Origin: Skeletonema tropicum
Taxonomy: Eukaryota > Bacillariophyta > Thalassiosirophyceae > Thalassiosirales > Thalassiosiraceae
Assembly (NCBI GenBank): GCA_037178625.1
Contig: JAWZXG010000042.1
Location: 30,082 to 94,081, forward strand
Direction of reading: 5' to 3'
DNA: 64,000 nucleotides
Part shown: positions 28,416-41,666 of the stretch, in pieces
Layout: the number at the start of each line of letters is the position of its first letter
Numbering within the stretch: position 1 is the first letter of the stretch
The notes under the pieces: generated by a model
What the model saw: only the letters and a program-made list of their open reading frames with translations
Database searches by the model: none
What the model was told of the DNA's origin: nothing
Program-made: the position numbers and the translations under genes

Positions 28416-28938
28416 AAATGGAGATGGAGTTGAATATGAATTGTTGGTGAACGTACGTAATGTTGACGGTGAATATGTTGACGGTGGTGTGGATAGAGAT
28501 AAGTACAATATGAACGATTGTTATGGAAACGGTCGATCATGAATGATGATACGTAAGACAATACTGAGTTGAGTATGAGGAGAAGTAAGCGAAGGGGAGA
28601 TAGATTCAAATACATTCATAGTAAAGAGACAAGTTCAAAGAAGACGAGAGAGACTATATTATAGCTATTGCGCTATTGATGTTGCTACATACTTTAGCAC
28701 GAGCGAGGCAGCCGACAGCGACAGCCGGCCAAATATAAATCTCAATCCGGCTTGACAGCCAGATCTACTTTCACTTCCAAGCAGAGCAGATAATATCCAA
28801 AAGTTGACATTGTGACCACTATTCGACTCGTCTCTTCAAGCTGCATCGCATCGATTAATACCATCATTACGACTTTCATTGTATAATCGAAATCACAGCT
28901 CGAAGACAGTTGTAGACGATCAGCAATCAGCACCGACC

Positions 28939-28956
28939 GTCCATGACAGTTGGCAC
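28939..28956 (-). repeat. intra-unit motif, inverted copy 1
   Basis: Reading the minus strand gives GTGCCAACTGTCATGGAC. It is related to 29006-29023 (minus strand) and 29736-29753 (plus strand) and is repeated in every array unit. Confidence 0.6.
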
Positions 28957-29005
28957 GGGATGGGCTCTAAACGCTGCGCTGAAGAACGAAGCATCGATCG
29001 GGCGA

Positions 29006-29023
29006 GTCAATGATAGTTGGCAC
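29006..29023 (-). repeat. intra-unit motif, inverted copy 2
   Basis: The minus strand reads GTGCCAACTATCATTGAC, one or two changes from the other copies. Confidence 0.6.
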
Positions 29024-29735
29024 ATATTGGTCGAATAAATAAATAAATATTAGATATCTCTGTAATCACTGGGGACGGCGCAACAGCAACATCAATATGC
29101 TGACTGTTGCTGTGGGCTTGGCAGCATGGGAGGTGCACCGTCCAGCGGCCAGCAGGAGAGGCGTCATCGGCTACGCTCCACCAGGCAATAATAATATCCA
29201 CCTCCCATCAGCAACAGTGTGATGATAGACCTACTGGCAGGAAGCGGTCGGCTCGCTTTGATTTGCTGGTGTAGCCAACTGAGTTGGATGCAACATCATC
29301 ATCATCAGAATTTGAAGTGGGCTTTGGCACGTGTCGATCTTTGGCTTGGATTTGAGTTGTGAGTTGCGACATTGACAGCTTCTCACTTTTTGACCCACAC
29401 ACACCGAACACCGAACCTCAACGAAGCGAAGACGAAGCAAGCAAGCACGAAGCACAATGGCAATAAGATAAATAAATAGTAGCAATAATAAAAGCACCTA
29501 CTGCCGTGCCAACCAAATGGACGGTGCTGATCGTTGACGATGAATGAAAAGAGATACAGCATCATCTATTGAAGTTATGGGGGAGATAGAGGTAGACAGT
29601 CGAGTCTCACATCGTACCAACCTTCTGGATCACACTGATCGATGCTTCTGTCTTCAGCGCAGCGTTGGATCTTACATCGTGCCATTTATCAGCCATTTAT
29701 CATGGATCATATCGGCTGAGATGAGATCTTACATC

Positions 29736-29753
29736 GTACCAACTGTCATTGAC
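29736..29753 (+). repeat. intra-unit motif, direct copy 3
   Basis: The plus strand reads GTACCAACTGTCATTGAC. It is preceded by ACATC; the phrase ACATCGT(A/G)CCA also occurs at about 29609 and 29672. Confidence 0.6.
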
Positions 29754-30042
29754 GGAGCAGTGATTAATGTATTCATCGATAGCGCTTGAGACAAGGATTC
29801 GAATAATTGAATAGTCGTCTCATTGTTATTGTTAGATACGATAATGCGAAGCGAGCGGTAGCGGGATGAGCTGTGATTATTGTACGAATCGATAGAGATT
29901 GAAATGACGATTCCAATGCTCGTCTCATTGGTACTACTCTCTTCATTGGTACTACTCTCTCTCTACTCGAATTCTAGAGACGGCTAGGGGTCGCTCTAGT
30001 TCAGACGATTGACAAAAGATCCATACGGAATATTGTACGCAC

Positions 30043-30351
30043 CGGAATGGGATATCGCTAAATAAAGATCAGGAGGTTAGTACGACCCATGGCAAGTTTT
30101 CGGTGGAGGTGGAGGAGCAGCAGGAGCAGGAGCTTGTGTTGGATCATCATCATCATCGTCATAATCCTGATACTGATACTCATCAACAGAAACGCAAGCA
30201 CAAGGTATTCAAATTCTACTATACAGATGTTGGAAGTACCAATGGTTCGACTGTAGGTGAAGCAAGATTGGAAGCGAATGTGAGAGTGGAGATTGAGGAG
30301 GGGATGGAGTTGAGAATTGGTAATTCTACTTTGAAGATTGCGTTTGGTTAG
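30043..30351 (+). pseudogene. truncated FHA fragment (representative of units 2-19)
   Basis: The same frame as FHA residues 187-288 with its stop codon, but no upstream ATG in frame: the joint reads TGA CAA AAG ATC CAT ACG... into the FHA frame. The first in-frame Met lies near the end (GMELRIGN). The GRS strand with the phosphate-contacting Arg is absent, so even if translated it would not form a working FHA domain. Equivalent fragments start at each unit start and span 309 bp. In unit 11 an extra T near 47781 removes the stop, in unit 13 two extra G near 51516 and in unit 19 an extra C near 63151 break the frame, and unit 18 has an extra GAG codon. Confidence 0.85.
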
Positions 30352-31978
30352 AAATGGAGATGGAGTTGAATATGAATTGTTGGTGAACGTACGTAATGTT
30401 GACGGTGAATATGTTGACGGTGGTGTGGATAGAGATAAGTACAATATGAACGATTGTTATGGAAACGGTCGATCATGAATGATGATACGTAAGACAATAC
30501 TGAGTTGAGTATGAGGAGAAGTAAGCGAAGGGGAGATAGATTCAAATACATTCATAGTAAAGAGACAAGTTCAAAGAAGACGAGAGAGACTATATTATAG
30601 CTATTGCGCTATTGATGTTGCTACATACTTTAGCACGAGCGAGGCAGCCGACAGCGACAGCCGGCCAAATATAAATCTCAATCCGGCTTGACAGCCAGAT
30701 CTACTTTCACTTCCAAGCAGAGCAGATAATATCCAAAAGTTGACATTGTGACCACTATTCGACTCGTCTCTTCAAGCTGCATCGCATCGATTAATACCAT
30801 CATTACGACTTTCATTGTATAATCGAAATCACAGCTCGAAGACAGTTGTAGACGATCAGCAATCAGCACCGACCGTCCATGACAGTTGGCACGGGATGGG
30901 CTCTAAACGCTGCGCTGAAGAACGAAGCATCGATCGGGCGAGTCAATGATAGTTGGCACATATTGGTCGAATAAATAAATAAATATTAGATATCTCTGTA
31001 ATCACTGGGGACGGCGCAACAGCAACATCAATATGCTGACTGTTGCTGTGGGCTTGGCAGCATGGGAGGTGCACCGTCCAGCGGCCAGCAGGAGAGGCGT
31101 CATCGGCTACGCTCCACCAGGCAATAATAATATCCACCTCCCATCAGCAACAGTGTGATGATAGACCTACTGGCAGGAAGCGGTCGGCTCGCTTTGATTT
31201 GCTGGTGTAGCCAACTGAGTTGGATGCAACATCATCATCATCAGAATTTGAAGTGGGCTTTGGCACGTGTCGATCTTTGGCTTGGATTTGAGTTGTGAGT
31301 TGCGACATTGACAGCTTCTCACTTTTTGACCCACACACACCGAACACCGAACCTCAACGAAGCGAAGACGAAGCAAGCAAGCACGAAGCACAATGGCAAT
31401 AAGATAAATAAATAGTAGCAATAATAAAAGCACCTACTGCCGTGCCAACCAAATGGACGGTGCTGATCGTTGACGATGAATGAAAAGAGATACAGCATCA
31501 TCTATTGAAGTTATGGGGGAGATAGAGGTAGACAGTCGAGTCTCACATCGTACCAACCTTCTGGATCACACTGATCGATGCTTCTGTCTTCAGCGCAGCG
31601 TTGGATCTTACATCGTGCCATTTATCAGCCATTTATCATGGATCATATCGGCTGAGATGAGATCTTACATCGTACCAACTGTCATTGACGGAGCAGTGAT
31701 TAATGTATTCATCGATAGCGCTTGAGACAAGGATTCGAATAATTGAATAGTCGTCTCATTGTTATTGTTAGATACGATAATGCGAAGCGAGCGGTAGCGG
31801 GATGAGCTGTGATTATTGTACGAATCGATAGAGATTGAAATGACGATTCCAATGCTCGTCTCATTGGTACTACTCTCTTCATTGGTACTACTCTCTCTCT
31901 ACTCGAATTCTAGAGACGGCTAGGGGTCGCTCTAGTTCAGACGATTGACAAAAGATCCATACGGAATATTGTACGCAC
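30043..31978 (+). repeat. array unit 2
   Basis: 1,936 bp, first unit without the 5' part of the FHA gene. Confidence 0.95.
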
Positions 31979-33922
31979 CGGAATGGGATATCGCTAAATA
32001 AAGATCAGGAGGTTAGTACGACCCATGGCAAGTTTTCGGTGGAGGTGGAGGAGCAGCAGGAGCAGGAGCTTGTGTTGGATCATCATCATCATCGTCATAA
32101 TCCTGATACTGATACTCATCAACAGAAACGCAAGCACAAGGTATTCAAATTCTACTATACAGATGTTGGAAGTACCAATGGTTCGACTGTAGGTGAAGCA
32201 AGATTGGAAGCGAATGTGAGAGTGGAGATTGAGGAGGGGATGGAGTTGAGAATTGGTAATTCTACTTTGAAGATTGCGTTTGGTTAGAAATGGAGATGGA
32301 GTTGAATATGAATTGTTGGTGAACGTACGTAATGTTGACGGTGAATATGTTGACGGTGGTGTGGATAGAGATAAGTACAATATGAACGATTGTTATGGAA
32401 ACGGTCGATCATGAATGATGATACGTAAGACAATACTGAGTTGAGTATGAGGAGAAGTAAGCGAAGGGGAGATAGATTCAAATACATTCATAGTAAAGAG
32501 ACAAGTTCAAAGAAGACGAGAGAGACTATATTATAGCTATTGCGCTATTGATGTTGCTACATACTTTAGCACGAGCGAGGCAGCCGACAGCGACAGCCGG
32601 CCAAATATAAATCTCAATCCGGCTTGACAGCCAGATCTACTTTCACTTCCAAGCAGAGCAGATAATATCCAAAAGTTGACATTGTGACCACTATTCGACT
32701 CGTCTCTTCAAGCTGCATCGCATCGATTAATACCATCATTACGACTTTCATTGTATAATCGAAATCACAGCTCGAAGACAGTTGTAGACGATCAGCAATC
32801 AGCACCGACCGTCCATGACAGTTGGCACGGGATGGGCTCTAAACGCTGCGCTGAAGAACGAAGCATCGATCGGGCGAGTCAATGATAGTTGGCACATATT
32901 GGTCGAATAAATAAATAAATATTAGATATCTCTGTAATCACTGGGGACGGCGCAACAGCAACATCAATATGCTGACTGTTGCTGTGGGCTTGGCAGCATG
33001 GGAGGTGCACCGTCCAGCGGCCAGCAGGAGAGGCGTCATCGGCTACGCTCCACCAGGCAATAATAATATCCACCTCCCATCAGCAACAGTGTGATGATAG
33101 ACCTACTGGCAGGAAGCGGTCGGCTCGCTTTGATTTGCTGGTGTAGCCAACTGAGTTGGATGCAACATCATCATCATCAGAATTTGAAGTGGGCTTTGGC
33201 ACGTGTCGATCTTTGGCTTGGATTTGAGTTGTGAGTTGCGACATTGACAGCTTCTCACTTTTTGACCCACACACACCGAACACCGAACCTCAACGAAGCG
33301 AAGACGAAGCAAGCAAGCACGAAGCACAATGGCAATAAGATAAATAAATAGTAGCAATAATAAAAGCACCTACTGCCGTGCCAACCAAATGGACGGTGCT
33401 GATCGTTGACGATGAATGAAAAGAGATACAGCATCATCTATTGAAGTTATGGGGGAGATAGAGGTAGACAGTCGAGTCTCACATCGTACCAACCTTCTGG
33501 ATCACACTGATCGATGCTTCTGTCTTCAGCGCAGCGTTGGATCTTACATCGTGCCATTTATCAGCCATTTATCATGGATCATATCGGCTGAGATGAGATC
33601 TTACATCGTACCAACTGTCATTGACGGAGCAGTGATTAATGTATTCATCGATAGCGCTTGATATATTGAGACAAGGATTCGAATAATTGAATAGTCGTCT
33701 CATTGTTATTGTTAGATACGATAATGCGAAGCGAGCGGTAGCGGGATGAGCTGTGATTATTGTACGAATCGATAGAGATTGAAATGACGATTCCAATGCT
33801 CGTCTCATTGGTACTACTCTCTTCATTGGTACTACTCTCTCTCTACTCGAATTCTAGAGACGGCTAGGGGTCGCTCTAGTTCAGACGATTGACAAAAGAT
33901 CCATACGGAATATTGTACGCAC
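31979..33922 (+). repeat. array unit 3 (8 bp insertion)
   Basis: 1,944 bp. It differs from its neighbours by ATATATTG inserted at 33661-33668, after ATAGCGCTTG. This is the only multi-base variant among the first eight units. Confidence 0.95.
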
Positions 33923-35858
33923 CGGAATGGGATATCGCTAAATAAAGATCAGGAGGTTAGTACGACCCATGGCAAGTTTTCGGTGGAGGTGGAGGAGCAG
34001 CAGGAGCAGGAGCTTGTGTTGGATCATCATCATCATCGTCATAATCCTGATACTGATACTCATCAACAGAAACGCAAGCACAAGGTATTCAAATTCTACT
34101 ATACAGATGTTGGAAGTACCAATGGTTCGACTGTAGGTGAAGCAAGATTGGAAGCGAATGTGAGAGTGGAGATTGAGGAGGGGATGGAGTTGAGAATTGG
34201 TAATTCTACTTTGAAGATTGCGTTTGGTTAGAAATGGAGATGGAGTTGAATATGAATTGTTGGTGAACGTACGTAATGTTGACGGTGAATATGTTGACGG
34301 TGGTGTGGATAGAGATAAGTACAATATGAACGATTGTTATGGAAACGGTCGATCATGAATGATGATACGTAAGACAATACTGAGTTGAGTATGAGGAGAA
34401 GTAAGCGAAGGGGAGATAGATTCAAATACATTCATAGTAAAGAGACAAGTTCAAAGAAGACGAGAGAGACTATATTATAGCTATTGCGCTATTGATGTTG
34501 CTACATACTTTAGCACGAGCGAGGCAGCCGACAGCGACAGCCGGCCAAATATAAATCTCAATCCGGCTTGACAGCCAGATCTACTTTCACTTCCAAGCAG
34601 AGCAGATAATATCCAAAAGTTGACATTGTGACCACTATTCGACTCGTCTCTTCAAGCTGCATCGCATCGATTAATACCATCATTACGACTTTCATTGTAT
34701 AATCGAAATCACAGCTCGAAGACAGTTGTAGACGATCAGCAATCAGCACCGACCGTCCATGACAGTTGGCACGGGATGGGCTCTAAACGCTGCGCTGAAG
34801 AACGAAGCATCGATCGGGCGAGTCAATGATAGTTGGCACATATTGGTCGAATAAATAAATAAATATTAGATATCTCTGTAATCACTGGGGACGGCGCAAC
34901 AGCAACATCAATATGCTGACTGTTGCTGTGGGCTTGGCAGCATGGGAGGTGCACCGTCCAGCGGCCAGCAGGAGAGGCGTCATCGGCTACGCTCCACCAG
35001 GCAATAATAATATCCACCTCCCATCAGCAACAGTGTGATGATAGACCTACTGGCAGGAAGCGGTCGGCTCGCTTTGATTTGCTGGTGTAGCCAACTGAGT
35101 TGGATGCAACATCATCATCATCAGAATTTGAAGTGGGCTTTGGCACGTGTCGATCTTTGGCTTGGATTTGAGTTGTGAGTTGCGACATTGACAGCTTCTC
35201 ACTTTTTGACCCACACACACCGAACACCGAACCTCAACGAAGCGAAGACGAAGCAAGCAAGCACGAAGCACAATGGCAATAAGATAAATAAATAGTAGCA
35301 ATAATAAAAGCACCTACTGCCGTGCCAACCAAATGGACGGTGCTGATCGTTGACGATGAATGAAAAGAGATACAGCATCATCTATTGAAGTTATGGGGGA
35401 GATAGAGGTAGACAGTCGAGTCTCACATCGTACCAACCTTCTGGATCACACTGATCGATGCTTCTGTCTTCAGCGCAGCGTTGGATCTTACATCGTGCCA
35501 TTTATCAGCCATTTATCATGGATCATATCGGCTGAGATGAGATCTTACATCGTACCAACTGTCATTGACGGAGCAGTGATTAATGTATTCATCGATAGCG
35601 CTTGAGACAAGGATTCGAATAATTGAATAGTCGTCTCATTGTTATTGTTAGATACGATAATGCGAAGCGAGCGGTAGCGGGATGAGCTGTGATTATTGTA
35701 CGAATCGATAGAGATTGAAATGACGATTCCAATGCTCGTCTCATTGGTACTACTCTCTTCATTGGTACTACTCTCTCTCTACTCGAATTCTAGAGACGGC
35801 TAGGGGTCGCTCTAGTTCAGACGATTGACAAAAGATCCATACGGAATATTGTACGCAC
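33923..35858 (+). repeat. array unit 4
   Basis: 1,936 bp, same length as units 1 and 2. Confidence 0.95.
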
Positions 35859-37794
35859 CGGAATGGGATATCGCTAAATAAAGATCAGGAGGTTAGTACG
35901 ACCCATGGCAAGTTTTCGGTGGAGGTGGAGGAGCAGCAGGAGCAGGAGCTTGTGTTGGATCATCATCATCATCGTCATAATCCTGATACTGATACTCATC
36001 AACAGAAACGCAAGCACAAGGTATTCAAATTCTACTATACAGATGTTGGAAGTACCAATGGTTCGACTGTAGGTGAAGCAAGATTGGAAGCGAATGTGAG
36101 AGTGGAGATTGAGGAGGGGATGGAGTTGAGAATTGGTAATTCTACTTTGAAGATTGCGTTTGGTTAGAAATGGAGATGGAGTTGAATATGAATTGTTGGT
36201 GAACGTACGTAATGTTGACGGTGAATATGTTGACGGTGGTGTGGATAGAGATAAGTACAATATGAACGATTGTTATGGAAACGGTCGATCATGAATGATG
36301 ATACGTAAGACAATACTGAGTTGAGTATGAGGAGAAGTAAGCGAAGGGGAGATAGATTCAAATACATTCATAGTAAAGAGACAAGTTCAAAGAAGACGAG
36401 AGAGACTATATTATAGCTATTGCGCTATTGATGTTGCTACATACTTTAGCACGAGCGAGGCAGCCGACAGCGACAGCCGGCCAAATATAAATCTCAATCC
36501 GGCTTGACAGCCAGATCTACTTTCACTTCCAAGCAGAGCAGATAATATCCAAAAGTTGACATTGTGACCACTATTCGACTCGTCTCTTCAAGCTGCATCG
36601 CATCGATTAATACCATCATTACGACTTTCATTGTATAATCGAAATCACAGCTCGAAGACAGTTGTAGACGATCAGCAATCAGCACCGACCGTCCATGACA
36701 GTTGGCACGGGATGGGCTCTAAACGCTGCGCTGAAGAACGAAGCATCGATCGGGCGAGTCAATGATAGTTGGCACATATTGGTCGAATAAATAAATAAAT
36801 ATTAGATATCTCTGTAATCACTGGGGACGGCGCAACAGCAACATCAATATGCTGACTGTTGCTGTGGGCTTGGCAGCATGGGAGGTGCACCGTCCAGCGG
36901 CCAGCAGGAGAGGCGTCATCGGCTACGCTCCACCAGGCAATAATAATATCCACCTCCCATCAGCAACAGTGTGATGATAGACCTACTGGCAGGAAGCGGT
37001 CGGCTCGCTTTGATTTGCTGGTGTAGCCAACTGAGTTGGATGCAACATCATCATCATCAGAATTTGAAGTGGGCTTTGGCACGTGTCGATCTTTGGCTTG
37101 GATTTGAGTTGTGAGTTGCGACATTGACAGCTTCTCACTTTTTGACCCACACACACCGAACACCGAACCTCAACGAAGCGAAGACGAAGCAAGCAAGCAC
37201 GAAGCACAATGGCAATAAGATAAATAAATAGTAGCAATAATAAAAGCACCTACTGCCGTGCCAACCAAATGGACGGTGCTGATCGTTGACGATGAATGAA
37301 AAGAGATACAGCATCATCTATTGAAGTTATGGGGGAGATAGAGGTAGACAGTCGAGTCTCACATCGTACCAACCTTCTGGATCACACTGATCGATGCTTC
37401 TGTCTTCAGCGCAGCGTTGGATCTTACATCGTGCCATTTATCAGCCATTTATCATGGATCATATCGGCTGAGATGAGATCTTACATCGTACCAACTGTCA
37501 TTGACGGAGCAGTGATTAATGTATTCATCGATAGCGCTTGAGACAAGGATTCGAATAATTGAATAGTCGTCTCATTGTTATTGTTAGATACGATAATGCG
37601 AAGCGAGCGGTAGCGGGATGAGCTGTGATTATTGTACGAATCGATAGAGATTGAAATGACGATTCCAATGCTCGTCTCATTGGTACTACTCTCTTCATTG
37701 GTACTACTCTCTCTCTACTCGAATTCTAGAGACGGCTAGGGGTCGCTCTAGTTCAGACGATTGACAAAAGATCCATACGGAATATTGTACGCAC
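35859..37794 (+). repeat. array unit 5
   Basis: 1,936 bp, no difference seen. Confidence 0.95.
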
Positions 37795-39730
37795 CGGAAT
37801 GGGATATCGCTAAATAAAGATCAGGAGGTTAGTACGACCCATGGCAAGTTTTCGGTGGAGGTGGAGGAGCAGCAGGAGCAGGAGCTTGTGTTGGATCATC
37901 ATCATCATCGTCATAATCCTGATACTGATACTCATCAACAGAAACGCAAGCACAAGGTATTCAAATTCTACTATACAGATGTTGGAAGTACCAATGGTTC
38001 GACTGTAGGTGAAGCAAGATTGGAAGCGAATGTGAGAGTGGAGATTGAGGAGGGGATGGAGTTGAGAATTGGTAATTCTACTTTGAAGATTGCGTTTGGT
38101 TAGAAATGGAGATGGAGTTGAATATGAATTGTTGGTGAACGTACGTAATGTTGACGGTGAATATGTTGACGGTGGTGTGGATAGAGATAAGTACAATATG
38201 AACGATTGTTATGGAAACGGTCGATCATGAATGATGATACGTAAGACAATACTGAGTTGAGTATGAGGAGAAGTAAGCGAAGGGGAGATAGATTCAAATA
38301 CATTCATAGTAAAGAGACAAGTTCAAAGAAGACGAGAGAGACTATATTATAGCTATTGCGCTATTGATGTTGCTACATACTTTAGCACGAGCGAGGCAGC
38401 CGACAGCGACAGCCGGCCAAATATAAATCTCAATCCGGCTTGACAGCCAGATCTACTTTCACTTCCAAGCAGAGCAGATAATATCCAAAAGTTGACATTG
38501 TGACCACTATTCGACTCGTCTCTTCAAGCTGCATCGCATCGATTAATACCATCATTACGACTTTCATTGTATAATCGAAATCACAGCTCGAAGACAGTTG
38601 TAGACGATCAGCAATCAGCACCGACCGTCCATGACAGTTGGCACGGGATGGGCTCTAAACGCTGCGCTGAAGAACGAAGCATCGATCGGGCGAGTCAATG
38701 ATAGTTGGCACATATTGGTCGAATAAATAAATAAATATTAGATATCTCTGTAATCACTGGGGACGGCGCAACAGCAACATCAATATGCTGACTGTTGCTG
38801 TGGGCTTGGCAGCATGGGAGGTGCACCGTCCAGCGGCCAGCAGGAGAGGCGTCATCGGCTACGCTCCACCAGGCAATAATAATATCCACCTCCCATCAGC
38901 AACAGTGTGATGATAGACCTACTGGCAGGAAGCGGTCGGCTCGCTTTGATTTGCTGGTGTAGCCAACTGAGTTGGATGCAACATCATCATCATCAGAATT
39001 TGAAGTGGGCTTTGGCACGTGTCGATCTTTGGCTTGGATTTGAGTTGTGAGTTGCGACATTGACAGCTTCTCACTTTTTGACCCACACACACCGAACACC
39101 GAACCTCAACGAAGCGAAGACGAAGCAAGCAAGCACGAAGCACAATGGCAATAAGATAAATAAATAGTAGCAATAATAAAAGCACCTACTGCCGTGCCAA
39201 CCAAATGGACGGTGCTGATCGTTGACGATGAATGAAAAGAGATACAGCATCATCTATTGAAGTTATGGGGGAGATAGAGGTAGACAGTCGAGTCTCACAT
39301 CGTACCAACCTTCTGGATCACACTGATCGATGCTTCTGTCTTCAGCGCAGCGTTGGATCTTACATCGTGCCATTTATCAGCCATTTATCATGGATCATAT
39401 CGGCTGAGATGAGATCTTACATCGTACCAACTGTCATTGACGGAGCAGTGATTAATGTATTCATCGATAGCGCTTGAGACAAGGATTCGAATAATTGAAT
39501 AGTCGTCTCATTGTTATTGTTAGATACGATAATGCGAAGCGAGCGGTAGCGGGATGAGCTGTGATTATTGTACGAATCGATAGAGATTGAAATGACGATT
39601 CCAATGCTCGTCTCATTGGTACTACTCTCTTCATTGGTACTACTCTCTCTCTACTCGAATTCTAGAGACGGCTAGGGGTCGCTCTAGTTCAGACGATTGA
39701 CAAAAGATCCATACGGAATATTGTACGCAC
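37795..39730 (+). repeat. array unit 6
   Basis: 1,936 bp, no difference seen. Confidence 0.95.
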
Positions 39731-41666
39731 CGGAATGGGATATCGCTAAATAAAGATCAGGAGGTTAGTACGACCCATGGCAAGTTTTCGGTGGAGGTGG
39801 AGGAGCAGCAGGAGCAGGAGCTTGTGTTGGATCATCATCATCATCGTCATAATCCTGATACTGATACTCATCAACAGAAACGCAAGCACAAGGTATTCAA
39901 ATTCTACTATACAGATGTTGGAAGTACCAATGGTTCGACTGTAGGTGAAGCAAGATTGGAAGCGAATGTGAGAGTGGAGATTGAGGAGGGGATGGAGTTG
40001 AGAATTGGTAATTCTACTTTGAAGATTGCGTTTGGTTAGAAATGGAGATGGAGTTGAATATGAATTGTTGGTGAACGTACGTAATGTTGACGGTGAATAT
40101 GTTGACGGTGGTGTGGATAGAGATAAGTACAATATGAACGATTGTTATGGAAACGGTCGATCATGAATGATGATACGTAAGACAATACTGAGTTGAGTAT
40201 GAGGAGAAGTAAGCGAAGGGGAGATAGATTCAAATACATTCATAGTAAAGAGACAAGTTCAAAGAAGACGAGAGAGACTATATTATAGCTATTGCGCTAT
40301 TGATGTTGCTACATACTTTAGCACGAGCGAGGCAGCCGACAGCGACAGCCGGCCAAATATAAATCTCAATCCGGCTTGACAGCCAGATCTACTTTCACTT
40401 CCAAGCAGAGCAGATAATATCCAAAAGTTGACATTGTGACCACTATTCGACTCGTCTCTTCAAGCTGCATCGCATCGATTAATACCATCATTACGACTTT
40501 CATTGTATAATCGAAATCACAGCTCGAAGACAGTTGTAGACGATCAGCAATCAGCACCGACCGTCCATGACAGTTGGCACGGGATGGGCTCTAAACGCTG
40601 CGCTGAAGAACGAAGCATCGATCGGGCGAGTCAATGATAGTTGGCACATATTGGTCGAATAAATAAATAAATATTAGATATCTCTGTAATCACTGGGGAC
40701 GGCGCAACAGCAACATCAATATGCTGACTGTTGCTGTGGGCTTGGCAGCATGGGAGGTGCACCGTCCAGCGGCCAGCAGGAGAGGCGTCATCGGCTACGC
40801 TCCACCAGGCAATAATAATATCCACCTCCCATCAGCAACAGTGTGATGATAGACCTACTGGCAGGAAGCGGTCGGCTCGCTTTGATTTGCTGGTGTAGCC
40901 AACTGAGTTGGATGCAACATCATCATCATCAGAATTTGAAGTGGGCTTTGGCACGTGTCGATCTTTGGCTTGGATTTGAGTTGTGAGTTGCGACATTGAC
41001 AGCTTCTCACTTTTTGACCCACACACACCGAACACCGAACCTCAACGAAGCGAAGACGAAGCAAGCAAGCACGAAGCACAATGGCAATAAGATAAATAAA
41101 TAGTAGCAATAATAAAAGCACCTACTGCCGTGCCAACCAAATGGACGGTGCTGATCGTTGACGATGAATGAAAAGAGATACAGCATCATCTATTGAAGTT
41201 ATGGGGGAGATAGAGGTAGACAGTCGAGTCTCACATCGTACCAACCTTCTGGATCACACTGATCGATGCTTCTGTCTTCAGCGCAGCGTTGGATCTTACA
41301 TCGTGCCATTTATCAGCCATTTATCATGGATCATATCGGCTGAGATGAGATCTTACATCGTACCAACTGTCATTGACGGAGCAGTGATTAATGTATTCAT
41401 CGATAGCGCTTGAGACAAGGATTCGAATAATTGAATAGTCGTCTCATTGTTATTGTTAGATACGATAATGCGAAGCGAGCGGTAGCGGGATGAGCTGTGA
41501 TTATTGTACGAATCGATAGAGATTGAAATGACGATTCCAATGCTCGTCTCATTGGTACTACTCTCTTCATTGGTACTACTCTCTCTCTACTCGAATTCTA
41601 GAGACGGCTAGGGGTCGCTCTAGTTCAGACGATTGACAAAAGATCCATACGGAATATTGTACGCAC
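39731..41666 (+). repeat. array unit 7
   Basis: 1,936 bp, no difference seen. Confidence 0.95.

Larger units (their letters stand above)
28107..30042 (+). repeat. array unit 1
   Basis: 1,936 bp. It overlaps the last 309 bp of the intact FHA gene, so its left flank is unique sequence. Confidence 0.95.

Noticed and set aside
28122..28508. Minus-strand 128-codon ORF repeated in most array units
   Set aside because: It lies opposite the FHA coding sequence and is leucine/isoleucine/methionine-rich because of the CAT/GAT repeats on the plus strand. Repetition in the array is copying, not conservation.
29231..29497. Minus-strand 88-codon ORF per unit starting with a Leu run and resembling a signal peptide
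   Set aside because: The Leu run comes from an AATAATAAAA-type stretch, there is no recognisable mature domain, and there is no independent evidence. It could be tested by transcript data but is not supportable from sequence alone.
29544..29789. Plus-strand 81-codon ORF per unit (MKRDTASSIEV...)
   Set aside because: The only sizeable ATG-initiated plus-strand frame in the non-FHA part of the unit, but it is built partly from the ACATCGT(A/G)CCA repeats and matches nothing known to me.
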